64,000 bases of DNA from Polaromonas eurypsychrophila (GTDB lineage Bacteria > Pseudomonadota > Gammaproteobacteria > Burkholderiales > Burkholderiaceae_C): contig NZ_BMIG01000004.1 in assembly GCF_014641715.1 (NCBI RefSeq), positions 1 to 64,000 on the forward strand. Reading direction: 5' to 3'. Below the pieces are notes generated by a model. That model saw nothing but the letters and a program-made list of their open reading frames with translations. It was not told the DNA's origin and did not search any database. A program made the position numbers and the translations under genes. Positions 18,231 through 27,090 of this stretch are shown here, in pieces (the stretch's first letter is position 1; each line of letters opens with the position of its first letter).

Positions 18231-19396
18231 GATCGCAGCATCGCTTTGCCAATGATCAGTTGCTGGACTTCGGTTGCCCCTTCGTAAATGCGCAAGGAGC
18301 GGATGTCACGGTACAGGCTTTCGACCTTGGTGCCGACCTTGACGCCGAGGCCGCCGTGCATCTGTAGCGCCATATCGATCACGCGCTGGGCGTTCTCGGT
18401 CGCGGTCATCTTGGCCATGGCTGCCTCCGCAGTGATGCGTTTGCCGGCGCCGCGCGCTTCGCTATCGTCCCGCAGCCAGGCGGCGCGGTAAGTGAGCAAG
18501 GCGGCGGCGTCGATCAGTGCCGCCATCTCGCCGATTTTGGCCTGCGTGAGCTGGAAGTCGGCCAGGGTCTGGCCGAACATCTTGCGTTCACGCGAAAAAC
18601 GCACGGCCTCGAACAGAGCACGCCGTGCCATGCCCAGCGCAGCGGCCGCGACAGAGGCGCGGAAGATGTCCAGGGTCTGCATCGCCAACTTGAAACCGCC
18701 GTTGAGTGCGCCCAGTTGCGCATCGCCGGCGAGTTGGCAATGCGCAAACTTCAGCGTGGCCAGCGGGTGCGGTGCCATCACCGCAATGTGTTCGCTGCTG
18801 TCCAGACCGGGGTTGCCGGCGTCGACGATGAAGGCGGTGATGCCGCGGGTGCCGGCATCCGTGTCGGTTTTGGCGAAAGTCACGTAGAAGTCGGCGATGT
18901 CGCCGTTGCTGATCCAGGTCTTGCTGCCATTGAGGGCCCAGCCGCCATCCGATGGGTCGGCGCGGGTTGTCATGGCGCCGGCGTCCGAACCGGCATCCGG
19001 TTCGCTGAGCGCGAAGGCGGCAATCTTGTCGCCTCGCGCCACCGCCGGCAGATAGGCCGCCTGCTGCGTAGGCGAGCCGGCCAAGGTGATGGCGCCGCTG
19101 CCCAGACCCTGCATCGCGAAGGCGAAGTCGGCCAGCGGTGAGTGGAAGGCCAGGGTTTCGCGCAGGACCACCAGCGCGCGCGAATCGAGTTTGTCGAGCG
19201 CACCGCCGGCGCTGCCGGGCACGCAGTAGCGCAACCAGCCGCCGTCGCCGAGCAGCCGCACCCACTGCCGGCAGGCGCGCCTGTCATCGCTTTCGTCCAC
19301 CTGCTGAAGCGGCGCCCAGTCGGCCAGTTCCCGTCCCAGTGTCCGGTGCGTGTCGTCAAAAAAAGGCAGCGCGAGGTGGTCGATGGAGGCTTTCAC
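18227..19396 (-). CDS. Acyl-CoA dehydrogenase
   Basis: 389 aa, acyl-CoA dehydrogenase fold. The FAD-contact region is [16 protein letters not shown] with [20 protein letters not shown]. The C-terminal helical domain includes [21 protein letters not shown] and the terminal signature [16 protein letters not shown]...[15 protein letters not shown]. It should oxidise an acyl-CoA to the enoyl-CoA with ETF as electron acceptor. It starts 1 bp after the enoyl-CoA hydratase stop and overlaps the ligase start by ATGA. In this operon it probably acts on the ring-reduced or opened CoA intermediate. The exact substrate is inferred only from context. Confidence 0.88.
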   Translation of the reverse strand: MKASIDHLALPFFDDTHRTLGRELADWAPLQQVDESDDRRACRQWVRLLGDGGWLRYCVPGSAGGALDKLDSRALVVLRETLAFHSPLADFAFAMQGLGSGAITLAGSPTQQAAYLPAVARGDKIAAFALSEPDAGSDAGAMTTRADPSDGGWALNGSKTWISNGDIADFYVTFAKTDTDAGTRGITAFIVDAGNPGLDSSEHIAVMAPHPLATLKFAHCQLAGDAQLGALNGGFKLAMQTLDIFRASVAAAALGMARRALFEAVRFSRERKMFGQTLADFQLTQAKIGEMAALIDAAALLTYRAAWLRDDSEARGAGKRITAEAAMAKMTATENAQRVIDMALQMHGGLGVKVGTKVESLYRDIRSLRIYEGATEVQQLIIGKAMLRS

Positions 19397-19397
19397 A

Positions 19398-20252
19398 TCA
19401 GTCTCCCTGGAACACCGGTTTTTGCTTGCTCGAGAAAGCTTCGTAGGCGCGCGTGAAGTCCTGGGTCTGCATGCAGATAGCTTGCGCCTGGGCTTCGGCT
19501 TCGATCGCCTGGTCCAGCGTCATGGCCCATTCCTGGTGCAACATGGTTTTGGTCATCCCATGTGCAAAGGTCGGGCCGGCGGCCAGCTCAGCGGCCAGCG
19601 CCAGCGCCTTGTCCAGCAGTTCGGCCGGTTCGTGCAGCGTATTGAAGAATCCCCACTGCAGTCCTTCCTGAGCGCTCATGGCGCGGCCGGTGAACAGCAG
19701 CTCGGACGCGCGGCCCTGGCCGATCAGGCGCGGCAGCAGGGCGCAGGCGCCCATGTCGGCGCCTGCCAGACCCACACGCGTGAACAGGAAGGCGGTTTTG
19801 GCCTGCGCCGTGCCCAGGCGCATGTCGGCGGCCAGTGCCATCATCGCGCCGGCACCGGCGCAGATGCCGTCGATGGCAGCGACGATGGGCTGCGGACAAA
19901 GGCGCATGGCCTTGATCAGGTCGCCGGTCATGCGGGTGAACTCCAGCAGTTCGGGCATGCTCATCTTTGTCAGGGGGCCGATGATTTCATGCACGTCGCC
20001 GCCGGAGCAGAAGTTGCCGCTGGCGCCGGTCAGCACAATCACCTTGACGTCGGTGGCGCTGTTGAGTGCGCGGAACAGGTCGCGCAGTTCGGCGTAGGAC
20101 TCGAAGGTCAGCGGGTTCTTGCGCTCCGGACGGTTCAGGGTCAGGGTCGCTACGCCGTCCTTGAAAGCGTAGGCGAAGTGGCACGCTTGATACGCCGCCA
20201 GTGCATTGAACTGCGCGTGCATCGGATTGTTGGGGCCAATGTAATGTTTCAT
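19398..20252 (-). CDS. Enoyl-CoA hydratase/isomerase family protein
   Basis: 284 aa crotonase fold. Oxyanion-hole segments are visible as [13 protein letters not shown] and [19 protein letters not shown], with a Glu-lacking second catalytic stretch [23 protein letters not shown]. It would hydrate or hydrolyse a cyclic enoyl-CoA in the pathway. Its ATG overlaps the marR stop (ATGA), and it leads directly into the acyl-CoA dehydrogenase. The family includes ring-opening crotonases, so the exact reaction is open. Confidence 0.85.
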   Translation of the reverse strand: MKHYIGPNNPMHAQFNALAAYQACHFAYAFKDGVATLTLNRPERKNPLTFESYAELRDLFRALNSATDVKVIVLTGASGNFCSGGDVHEIIGPLTKMSMPELLEFTRMTGDLIKAMRLCPQPIVAAIDGICAGAGAMMALAADMRLGTAQAKTAFLFTRVGLAGADMGACALLPRLIGQGRASELLFTGRAMSAQEGLQWGFFNTLHEPAELLDKALALAAELAAGPTFAHGMTKTMLHQEWAMTLDQAIEAEAQAQAICMQTQDFTRAYEAFSSKQKPVFQGD

Positions 20253-20731
20253 GCGTTTTCCATTTCCTGGTTCAGGTCGGTCTGGTGTTGCTTGACCTTG
20301 CCCAGCAGCTTGTGCAGGGTCTCGATCTCACGCGCCGACAGGCCGCCGAATGCCTGGACAATCCAGTCCTCGTGCTGGCGCGCCATGTCGTCAAAGGTCT
20401 TGCGGCCGCGTGTGGTCAGGCGCACGCGGTAGGCGCGGCGGTCGCCTTCAACGTCCACGCGTTCGACCAGGCCTTCGGTCACCAGCTGGTCGGTGATGCC
20501 GGTGACGTTGCCGCCGGTAACCATCATGCGACGCGACAACTCATTCATCTTCAACCCGTCCGGGTTGCGTTCAAGCTGGGCCATCAGGTCAAAACGCGGC
20601 AGCGTGGTTTCGAACTGCTCTCTCAGTTGCCCGCGCACCTGTTTCTCGATCAGCTGCGTGCAGGTCAGCAGGCGCAGCCACAGGCGCAGTGCCTCGGGGT
20701 GTTCGCGGTGTCCTCGTGCTTCCATGTCCAT
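20249..20731 (-). CDS. MarR-family transcriptional regulator
   Basis: 160 aa winged-helix regulator. The HTH covers about 60-100 ([24 protein letters not shown]), followed by the MarR wing [21 protein letters not shown]. The ribosome site GGGAG precedes ATG at 20731. The gene sits inside the operon, between the monooxygenase/reductase (57 bp upstream) and the enoyl-CoA hydratase (4-bp overlap). It probably represses this catabolic operon and is relieved by an aromatic acid or its CoA ester, as for other MarR regulators of aromatic-CoA pathways. A candidate operator is at 23119-23139. Confidence 0.87.
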   Translation of the reverse strand: MDMEARGHREHPEALRLWLRLLTCTQLIEKQVRGQLREQFETTLPRFDLMAQLERNPDGLKMNELSRRMMVTGGNVTGITDQLVTEGLVERVDVEGDRRAYRVRLTTRGRKTFDDMARQHEDWIVQAFGGLSAREIETLHKLLGKVKQHQTDLNQEMENA

Positions 20732-20746
20732 GGTGTTCTCCCGTTT

Positions 20747-20802
20747 GCTATGTTGTTGATAGCTGTTTGCGCTTGCTGGATATGGGCTCAGGCCTGTTTT
20801 TG
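20747..20802 (+). repeat. Dispersed ~55-bp repeat (AGCTG-TGCGC family), copy A
   Basis: Contains GATAGCTGTTTGCGC and TATGGGCTCAGGCC, the two conserved blocks of a repeat seen at least seven times in this window. It fills the marR to monooxygenase gap and supplies the last codons and the TGA of the monooxygenase/reductase gene. Confidence 0.7.
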
Positions 20803-23088
20803 CTTGGAAAGTTCACGGTATATCTGGTCCCGGCCGCTCAGGTAAGGTTTGGGCCAGTCCACATGCCGGCTCTGCAGTTTTGCCGCTTCATGCAGGGTCC
20901 AGGCCGGGTCGGCGAGGTGCGGCCGGGCAATCGCGCACAGGTCAGCGCGGCCGGCCGCGATGATGCTGTTGACGTGATCCACTTCTGAAATCGCACCGAC
21001 GGCAATCGTCTGGATGCCAACCTCGTTGCGTATGCGGTCGGAAAATGGCGTCTGATACATGCGGCCGTACACCGGTTTGGCGGCGCGTGTGGTCTGGCCG
21101 GAAGACACGTCGATGAAGTCGCAACCCGCCGCCTTGAACAGGCGCGCAATCGCCACCGCATCGTCGGCAGTGTTGCCGCCCGGCGCCCAGTCGTGCGCCG
21201 AGATACGCACGCTCATGGGCAGGCGGACCGGCCAGACCGAACGCAGGGCCTCAAAAACTTCCAGCGGGTAGCGGCAGCGGTTTTCCAGGCTGCCGCCGTA
21301 GTCATCGCTGCGCAGATTGGTCAGCGGCGTGATGAAGCTTGACAGCAGGTAGCCGTGCGCACAGTGCAGTTCCAGCCAGTCGAACCCGGCCTCGGCCGCA
21401 TACCGCGCCGATTGCACAAACTGCGCCTTGATGCGGTTCATGTCGCCCCGTGTCATCGCGGCTGGCACCGCATTGGTCGGGCCGTAGGAAACGGCGCTGG
21501 CAGCCAGCAGCGGCCAGTTGCCCTGGGCCAGCGGCTCGTCGGGGGCGTCCCAGCCGACCTGCGTCGAGCCTTTGGGCCCGCTGTGGCCGAGTTGCATGCC
21601 CATGCGCACACCCTCGCCCGCGCGGTGCGCAAAATCGACGATGCGTTTCCACGCCAGCATCTGATCTTCATTCCACAGACCCGGGCAGCCCGGCGTGATC
21701 CGGCCTTCGGGGCAGGGCGCCGTCATCTCGGCAAACACCATGGCCGCGCCGCCCAGCGCGCGTGCGCCCAGGTGCACCAGGTGAAAGTCCTGGGGCAGGC
21801 CGTCGATCGCGCTGTAGGTCGCCATGGGCGAAACCACAATGCGGTTTTTCAGGGTCAGCTCACGGACCTTTAACGGCAGCAGCATGGGCGGCGGCGCCGG
21901 TTTGCCATTGCTTTTGGCCAGCCACTGCTCGTAACCCTGCAACCAGGACGCGTCGCGCACCCGCAGATTTTCATGGCTAATTCGCTGCGAGCGGGTCAGC
22001 AGCGAATAAAAGAATTGTTCTGCATCCAGCCCGCTGTAGCGGTCCACGTTTTCAAACCATTCGGTAGAGTTGCGCGCGGCGTTCTGGATCTTCAGCACTT
22101 CCACAGAGCGCAGCGCTTCATAAGTCTCCAGCGCCTTCGCCGGCTCGGGTGTCTGCGCAAAACACTGGGTCAACTCGATGGCGTCTTCCAGCGCCAGCTT
22201 GGTGCCGCTGCCGATCGAGAAATGTGCGGTGTGAGCCGCATCCCCCATCAGCACGATGGGCACGTCCTTGCCACCGATGTTTTCGTGGTGCACCCAGCGT
22301 TGGCAGACCACACGCGGAAAACGGATCCAGATCGCCGAACCGCGCACATGGGTGGCATTGTTCATCAGGGCATTGCCATCCAGGTAGCTGGCGAACAGCT
22401 TTTCGCAAAAGGCGATGCCTTCTTCTTGGCTCATGGCATCCAGTCCGTGGGCCTTCCAGACCGCCTCTGGCGTCTCGACGATGAAGGTCGAGGTGTTGTC
22501 GTCGAACTTGTAGGCATGGGCAGCAAACCAGCCGTGCTGCGTCTGCTCGAAGGCAAAGGTGAAGGCGTCGAAGGTCTTGTGTGTGCCCAGCCAGACAAAG
22601 CGGCAGGCGCGCAGGTCCACGTCGGGTTTGTAGGTGGCGGCATAGCGGTTACGGATACGGCTGTTCAGGCCGTCGCTGGCGATCACGATGTCGGCCTGGT
22701 ACTTCGCGGCGATCGCCTGGTCGTCCTGCACGTCGGTTTCGAACACCAATGCCACACCGAGTTCGATACAACGTTCCTGCAGGATGTTGAGCAGGCGCTT
22801 GCGGCCTATGCCGCAAAAGCCGTGACCACCCGAGCGCACCGAGCGGCCCTTGAAGAACACCTCAACGTCATCCCAGTGATTGAAGGCATCGCCGATCAAT
22901 TGCGCGCTGACCGCGTCGGCAGTGCGCAGGTTGCCCAGCGTCTGGTCCGACAACACCACGCCCCAGCCAAAGGTGTCGAAGGGGCGGTTGCGTTCCACCA
23001 CGGTGATCTGGCTGACCGGGTCCTGAAGCTTCATCAGCAGCGCGAAATACAAGCCGGCGGGCCCGCCGCCCAGGCAAAGGATGTGCAT
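20788..23088 (-). CDS. 2-aminobenzoyl-CoA monooxygenase/reductase (or salicylyl-CoA 5-hydroxylase)
   Basis: 766 aa natural fusion. Residues 1-370 are a class A FAD monooxygenase ([15 protein letters not shown] at 4-18, DG motif [14 protein letters not shown], and [17 protein letters not shown]). Residues about 405-755 are an old-yellow-enzyme FMN reductase ([33 protein letters not shown]). This architecture is known for the enzyme that hydroxylates and reduces 2-aminobenzoyl-CoA to a dearomatised ring, and homologues are often named salicylyl-CoA 5-hydroxylase. It is the first gene of the operon with ligase, dehydrogenase, hydratase, thioesterase and RidA, which favours the 2-aminobenzoate route. 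Last residues derive from a dispersed repeat. Confidence 0.87.
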   Translation of the reverse strand: MHILCLGGGPAGLYFALLMKLQDPVSQITVVERNRPFDTFGWGVVLSDQTLGNLRTADAVSAQLIGDAFNHWDDVEVFFKGRSVRSGGHGFCGIGRKRLLNILQERCIELGVALVFETDVQDDQAIAAKYQADIVIASDGLNSRIRNRYAATYKPDVDLRACRFVWLGTHKTFDAFTFAFEQTQHGWFAAHAYKFDDNTSTFIVETPEAVWKAHGLDAMSQEEGIAFCEKLFASYLDGNALMNNATHVRGSAIWIRFPRVVCQRWVHHENIGGKDVPIVLMGDAAHTAHFSIGSGTKLALEDAIELTQCFAQTPEPAKALETYEALRSVEVLKIQNAARNSTEWFENVDRYSGLDAEQFFYSLLTRSQRISHENLRVRDASWLQGYEQWLAKSNGKPAPPPMLLPLKVRELTLKNRIVVSPMATYSAIDGLPQDFHLVHLGARALGGAAMVFAEMTAPCPEGRITPGCPGLWNEDQMLAWKRIVDFAHRAGEGVRMGMQLGHSGPKGSTQVGWDAPDEPLAQGNWPLLAASAVSYGPTNAVPAAMTRGDMNRIKAQFVQSARYAAEAGFDWLELHCAHGYLLSSFITPLTNLRSDDYGGSLENRCRYPLEVFEALRSVWPVRLPMSVRISAHDWAPGGNTADDAVAIARLFKAAGCDFIDVSSGQTTRAAKPVYGRMYQTPFSDRIRNEVGIQTIAVGAISEVDHVNSIIAAGRADLCAIARPHLADPAWTLHEAAKLQSRHVDWPKPYLSGRDQIYRELSKQKQA

Positions 23089-23118
23089 AAGACCTGTTCA
23101 ATTTGATGGATCGAATCT

Positions 23119-23139
23119 TAATTGTTTAGGTTTAAATTA
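23119..23139. promoter_or_regulatory. Candidate MarR operator upstream of the anthranilate-type operon
   Basis: An AT-rich island in GC-rich DNA holds inverted arms TAATT and AATTA separated by 11 bp, starting 31 bp upstream of the monooxygenase/reductase ATG. MarR proteins commonly bind AT-rich palindromes of about 20 bp overlapping the promoter. The centre is not symmetric, so this is only a candidate. Confidence 0.35.
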
Positions 23140-23210
23140 TTTTCGTCAAGTGCTTTTGTGGACCCGGGCCTCATGGTTAACGCTGCCCCCGGAAACCTCC
23201 TCGGGGGCGG

Positions 23211-23239
23211 CATCCTTCGACAAGCTCAGAACGAACGGA
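23211..23239 (+). repeat. Short dispersed repeat (CTTCGACAAGCTCAG family)
   Basis: Carries CCTTCGACAAGCTCAG followed by AACGAACGG, a short sequence I recognise as widely dispersed in intergenic DNA of proteobacteria. A rearranged second copy lies at 26929-26981. It is in the 283-bp spacer 23089-23371, which has no credible gene. Confidence 0.55.
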
Positions 23240-23271
23240 TAGACAATAACGACCGCAGAAGTTTCTCTTTG

Positions 23272-23366
23272 CAAGCAGGGGCCGCGGGCCCGGCTCTGCC
23301 GGCCCGCAGGCGCAGCGCCCTCTCGGGGGGCAGAGAGCGACACGCAGTGCGCGAACGTGGGGGCCT
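23272..23366 (+). repeat. GC-rich 3'-end repeat, copy 1
   Basis: About 95 bp with palindromic GGCCCGGCTCTGCCGGCCC-type and CCCTCTCGGGGGG blocks, ending in GCGAACGTGGGGGCC. The conserved CGTGGGGGC end lies 6 bp from the stop codon of the 2OG-Fe dioxygenase, which is read from the other side. Same family as copies at 24532, 27021, 33498, 50149, 53218 and a variant at 54345. Confidence 0.7.
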
Positions 23367-23371
23367 TATTT

Positions 23372-24112
23372 CTAGGGGGACTGAAAGTCACCCGCCCGGT
23401 AGGTCAGGACCAGAGTGTCGCGGTGACCGTCCACCGCGCCGGATTGCATCGGCAGGATGGGTGTGGTTTCGTGGATCACGCGGGCGTCGTCCAGCAGCAG
23501 GGTGGTCAGCGGCTCGTGCATCACAAAGCGCAGGCCGTGCGGACCGTTGGCGTCGAAAACCCGTGTTTCGCCGCCCTTGACGCCGCGCCTTGCCACCAGC
23601 ATCACCACCACAAAGTCCACGCCGTCCCGGTGCGCGCCTTCCGGCGTGGGCCGGCCCACGCCGCCTGCAGTGTCGATGCGGAACTGGTGGGCCTCGATGA
23701 ACCAGCGCGCCACCGGTCGCACCTGAGCGAACAATCGGCCGAGCCTGGACAGCAGCGTGGTCCAGGCCACTGCGCCTGCCACGGCCGGATCGACCGCTTC
23801 AAACCAGCGTTCGAATCCGCCATGCAGCGCGTTGTAGTCGGTGGGCTGCCAGTGCGCCCGGTGCGGCGTCTGAACCAGCGCGCCGTCGGCCAGGTTCTGG
23901 ATAAAGCAGCTATGCCGGCGCTTGCGGTAGCGACCGCCATCTTTCAGATGGGCATCGGGCGGCAAATCGTCCCAGGAGGGAGTCAGCTCGGTCCAGCCTT
24001 GCAGCCAGCCCGGCGGCAGAGCCGCGCCCAGGTCTGAGGGTGACAACAGCCGCAGGCCGTCCTGACTCAGTGCCTGCGCGGCGGGTTTGGGGGCGGTCGG
24101 AATATTCAGCAT
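23372..24112 (-). CDS. 2OG-Fe(II) dioxygenase family protein (PF10014-like)
   Basis: 246 aa. The iron ligands appear as His161-x-Asp163 (EGAHRDGVDFVVV) and His214 (ARVIHETTPI), followed by RDTLVLTYR containing the likely 2-oxoglutarate-binding Arg. This pattern fits the 2OG-Fe dioxygenase family that includes free amino-acid hydroxylases such as isoleucine dioxygenase. The substrate cannot be read from the sequence. The gene stands alone, divergent from the DUF1840 gene, and its 3' end abuts a GC-rich repeat. I am sure of the fold, not of the substrate. Confidence 0.78.
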   Translation of the reverse strand: MLNIPTAPKPAAQALSQDGLRLLSPSDLGAALPPGWLQGWTELTPSWDDLPPDAHLKDGGRYRKRRHSCFIQNLADGALVQTPHRAHWQPTDYNALHGGFERWFEAVDPAVAGAVAWTTLLSRLGRLFAQVRPVARWFIEAHQFRIDTAGGVGRPTPEGAHRDGVDFVVVMLVARRGVKGGETRVFDANGPHGLRFVMHEPLTTLLLDDARVIHETTPILPMQSGAVDGHRDTLVLTYRAGDFQSP

Positions 24113-24231
24113 AGGCCGGTATTTTGCGTCAGTGCGAAGCCGGCGTGGGGTGACGGGAAAGCAGCCTACAGACTTCTTTGGATGGCCGTCTCATAATCAA
24201 AAAGCCCCATACAACACCCAGGAGCTTTCTC

Positions 24232-24531
24232 ATGCTGTACAAATTCAAGTCCAAAGCTGCCGGTGACCTGATCATGCTGGAGGCCAACGGCCGACGTGTT
24301 CTGGAGATCATCGGAAAGGACGCTGGCCCCAAAGGCATCATCCTGCCCGAGCAGATGCCGGCCGCGATGGCCGCTCTGCACGCAGCCGTTGCCCTCGAAG
24401 AGTCGCATGACCAGCAGGCCGAAGCACCGCCGCCCGGCGAAGGTCTGGGGTTGCGCCAGCGCGTCGTGCCCTTCATCGACATGCTGGAGCGCAACCACAA
24501 GGCGGGCCATGAGGTGGTATGGGGAATATAG
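24232..24531 (+). CDS. DUF1840 family protein
   Basis: 99 aa from the ATG at 24232 with AGGAG seven bases upstream. An upstream in-frame start at 24178 has no ribosome site. The sequence MLYKFKSKAAGDLIMLEANG and the later RVVPFIDMLERNHKAGHEVVWG match the DUF1840 family, a small soluble betaproteobacterial protein of unknown function. No catalytic motif is evident. It is a single gene with a GC-rich repeat right after the stop. Confidence 0.82.
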   Translation: MLYKFKSKAAGDLIMLEANGRRVLEIIGKDAGPKGIILPEQMPAAMAALHAAVALEESHDQQAEAPPPGEGLGLRQRVVPFIDMLERNHKAGHEVVWGI

Positions 24532-24629
24532 GGCCCCCACGGTCGCTCACTGCGTGTAGCTCCCTGCCCCCCGAGGGGGCGCTGCGCCTGCGGCCCGGCT
24601 AAGCCGGTTCCGCGGCCCCTGCTTGAAAA
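24532..24629 (-). repeat. GC-rich 3'-end repeat, copy 2
   Basis: Begins at the base after the DUF1840 stop with GGCCCCCACGGTCGC, contains CTGCCCCCCGAGGGGGCG and GGCCCGGCTAAGCCGG, and is the inverse orientation of copy 1. Here too the CGTGGGGGCC end faces the stop codon of the adjacent gene. The remaining bases to 24663 hold nothing recognisable. Confidence 0.7.
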
Positions 24630-24663
24630 GAAGGTCTTTCGCCGCGCCTGTGGCCCCGGCCTC

Positions 24664-25674
24664 TTAATCGACCTTCGCGCCTGAGACCTTCACGACCTGG
24701 GCCCACTTGGTGATTTCCGAGTCGATCAATTTGGCAAATTCCTGTGGCGTGTTGCCGCTGGGAATGGCGCCCTGAGCCAGCATTTTTTCCTTGATGGCCG
24801 GCGTGGCCAGTGCTTTGGCCACTTCCTGCTGGATGCGGCTGACAATCTCGGGTGGTGTACCGGCGGGTGCCAGCAGGCCAAACCAGCTGCTGGCTTCAAA
24901 TCCCTTGAGCTTGCCGGCTTCTGCAACGGTTGGCAATTCAGGCATGGCACCGGAACGTTCGGCGCTGGTCACGGCAAAGGCCTTGAGCTTGCCGCCCTTG
25001 ATCTGCGGCATCGCCGAGGGCAGGTTGTCGAACATCACGTCCACGTTGCCCCCAATCATGTCCAACAGCGCCGGACCGGAGCCGCGATAGGGAATGTGAG
25101 TCATGAAGATGCCGTTTTGCGACTTGAACAGCTCGCCGGCCAGATGGATGGACGTGCCATTGCCGCTGGAGGCCATGCTGAGCTTGCCGGGATTGGCCTT
25201 GGCGTATTTGACAAAGTCAGCCACGTTGTTGATGCCCAGCTTTGCCGCTTTCTCGGTGTTCATGACCATCACGTTGGGCACGCCGGCCACCAGGGTAATA
25301 GGTGCGAAGTCCTTTTGCGGATCAAACGGCATCTTCGCGTAGATCGACTTGTTGATGCCATGGGTGCCGACGGTGCCCATCAACAGGGTGTAACCGTCGG
25401 CCGGTGACTTGGCGACCAGGTCAGCGCCCACGTTGCCACCGGCGCCGGCACGGTTGTCGACCACGAAGGGCTGGCCAAAGGCTTTTGTCAGCTCTGGCGC
25501 CACGGCGCGGGCCAGAATGTCGGTGGTACCACCAGGCGCAAACGGCACCACGATGCGCACCGGCTTGTTCGGCCAGCCGCTTTGGGCGGCGGCTGGGGTT
25601 GCTATAAAACCGATAGCTGCTAGCGCAATACTGGTAAGGGCCAGGCGGCGATTTGACTTGAAAATGGGGTGCAT
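24664..25674 (-). CDS. Bug-family periplasmic substrate-binding receptor (TTT type)
   Basis: 336 aa. A signal peptide ends in ATPAAAQ near residue 31, then the typical Bug opening [23 protein letters not shown] and [27 protein letters not shown] follow. Bug proteins bind carboxylates and similar small molecules, normally for tripartite tricarboxylate transporters. No TctA or TctB membrane gene is nearby, so this is an orphan receptor. The signal-peptide codons (residues 4-25) coincide with a dispersed repeat. The gene is followed on the same strand by nothing obvious, and another Bug gene lies upstream. Confidence 0.88.
   Translation of the reverse strand: MHPIFKSNRRLALTSIALAAIGFIATPAAAQSGWPNKPVRIVVPFAPGGTTDILARAVAPELTKAFGQPFVVDNRAGAGGNVGADLVAKSPADGYTLLMGTVGTHGINKSIYAKMPFDPQKDFAPITLVAGVPNVMVMNTEKAAKLGINNVADFVKYAKANPGKLSMASSGNGTSIHLAGELFKSQNGIFMTHIPYRGSGPALLDMIGGNVDVMFDNLPSAMPQIKGGKLKAFAVTSAERSGAMPELPTVAEAGKLKGFEASSWFGLLAPAGTPPEIVSRIQQEVAKALATPAIKEKMLAQGAIPSGNTPQEFAKLIDSEITKWAQVVKVSGAKVD
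25601..25665 (+). repeat. Dispersed ~60-bp repeat, copy B, inside a signal-peptide coding region
   Basis: Reads GCTATAAAACCGATAGCTGC then TAGCGC and GGGCCAGGCGGCGATTTGAC. It matches the block order of the other copies and lies entirely within the coding sequence of the Bug gene on the opposite strand, covering residues 4-25 of its signal peptide. Confidence 0.65.
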
Positions 25675-25785
25675 GTGGATTCCTCTGCGACGGCGGAGTG
25701 GAGATGCACTACTTTAGCGCTCGGTGCCCAGCTTGGCCATCGGTGCAATCCCGCCCACACGCCGGGGGCAGCGTCAAGCGGACGG

Positions 25786-25818
25786 AAAAAAGCCACCCGG
25801 CTCGCGCGGGGTGGCTTG
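25786..25818 (-). terminator. Rho-independent terminator of the second Bug gene
   Basis: On the minus strand a stem AAGCCACCC / GGGTGGCTT with a GC-rich loop is followed by TTTTTT. It starts 21 bp past the stop codon of the Bug gene ending at 25839, so it fits an intrinsic terminator for that gene. Confidence 0.8.
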
Positions 25819-25838
25819 TCGGGAAACAGAAAATTGGA

Positions 25839-26825
25839 TCAGTCAGCGAACTGCTTGGCGGCGTCAATCACCGGCTTGAGTTTGGCAATTTCGGCTGCAA
25901 CAAAAGCCTTGTGAACGTCGGGCTCCACGCGTTTGTCGGTCACAATCACCGCGCCCAGGCCGTCCTGCTTCTTCATGAAGTCAGCATCTTTCAACGCGAT
26001 CTTGAGTGCCGTGTTCAACTGGGCCAGAACAGCAGGCGGCGTGCCTTTAGGGGCATACAGACCGTGCCAGATGGTCAGGTCAAAGCCCTTGAGACCCATT
26101 TCCTGCAGCGTAGGGTAGTCCTTGAGCAGCTTGTGTTTGGACAGGGGCTTGGCAGTCGTCACAGCGAAAGCCTTGACGCGGCCAGCTTCGATCTGGCCGG
26201 TGGTGTTGGTGGTCTGGTCGCACATCAGATCAACCTGGCCGCCGACCAGCGCATTCATCGCCGGACCGGTACCGCCGAAAGGAATGGTGGTCATGGCTTC
26301 CTTGGCGTTGATCGCCGATTGCCACATCAGGCCACACAGGTGCGAGGCGGAACCCAGGCCAGCATGCGCAATGTTGAGCTTGCCTGAGTTGGCCTTGATG
26401 TAGTTTTCGAAGTCGCGGTAAGTGTTGGCCGGCAACTGGGGCTTGCCGATCAGAGTCATCGGCACTTCATTGATCATGCCGAGGTATTCGAAATCTTCCA
26501 GGGGCTTGTACTGCAGCTTGCGGTACAAAGCCGGCGCAGCCGCCATGCCGATATGGTGCAGCAGCAGCGTGTGCCCGTCCGGATTGGCCTTGGCAACCTT
26601 GGTCGCGCCAATGGTGCCGCCAGCACCGTTGACGTTTTCCACCACAAAATTGGCAGTACCGCCCATGGCCTTGCGCATGGCTTCGGCCAGGTCGCGTGCC
26701 ACGCGGTCGGTCGGACCGCCAGCGGCAAACGGAACAACGATGGACACCGGCTTGGAGCCGGGGTAGGTTTGCGCATGGGCAAAGAGAGATGTCGCGGCCA
26801 GGGCGAGTACGAGCAGGCGTTTCAT
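25839..26825 (-). CDS. Bug-family periplasmic substrate-binding receptor (TTT type)
   Basis: 328 aa. The signal peptide is about 19 residues and ends in FAHAQ. The Bug signature YPGSKPVSIVVPFAAGGPTD follows, with ENVNGAGGTIGATKVAKANPDG. It is similar in plan to the neighbour at 24664 but clearly divergent, so the pair is not a recent duplication. It has its own terminator. No transporter membrane subunits are near. The ligand is unknown. Confidence 0.88.
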   Translation of the reverse strand: MKRLLVLALAATSLFAHAQTYPGSKPVSIVVPFAAGGPTDRVARDLAEAMRKAMGGTANFVVENVNGAGGTIGATKVAKANPDGHTLLLHHIGMAAAPALYRKLQYKPLEDFEYLGMINEVPMTLIGKPQLPANTYRDFENYIKANSGKLNIAHAGLGSASHLCGLMWQSAINAKEAMTTIPFGGTGPAMNALVGGQVDLMCDQTTNTTGQIEAGRVKAFAVTTAKPLSKHKLLKDYPTLQEMGLKGFDLTIWHGLYAPKGTPPAVLAQLNTALKIALKDADFMKKQDGLGAVIVTDKRVEPDVHKAFVAAEIAKLKPVIDAAKQFAD

Positions 26826-26928
26826 GAAGTAGTTCCCAGTGATTTATTTACATATCCAGTCTACAAAAGTACCAGATATTGTCCAGCGCGGGAACTACGT
26901 AAGTGCTATCACTCAGTCCCCTCAGGGG

Positions 26929-26981
26929 CATCCTTCGACCTTTCGGCAAGCTCAGGACAGGCCAAGCTCAGGACGATCGGA
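26929..26981 (+). repeat. Rearranged CTTCGACAAGCTCAG-type repeat
   Basis: Contains CATCCTTCGACC, then two copies of AAGCTCAGGAC separated by AGGCC. It looks like a partly duplicated version of the element at 23211-23239. It lies in the 264-bp spacer 26826-27089, which holds no gene I can support. Confidence 0.5.
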
Positions 26982-27020
26982 GGAAGACAGATGAGCGCGG
27001 GGCTCCCCTGCCTACCAGCC

Positions 27021-27090
27021 AGAGCCGCAGGCGCAGCGGTCCCCTCGGGGGGGGGCAGGAAAGCTACAGGCAGCGGGAGACCGTAGAGGC
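27021..27090 (+). repeat. GC-rich 3'-end repeat, copy 3 (diverged)
   Basis: AGAGCCGCAGGCGCAGCG, a CCCCTCGGGGGGGGGCAGG block and the tail GGGAGACCGTAGAGGC are diverged versions of copies 1 and 2. The tail runs straight into the stop codon of the PaaK-like gene at 27090, in the same orientation relative to the gene as in other copies. Confidence 0.6.

Noticed and set aside
21973-23106. 377-aa open frame on the plus strand
   Set aside because: Antisense to the monooxygenase/reductase gene with its FAD and OYE motifs; no family similarity seen.
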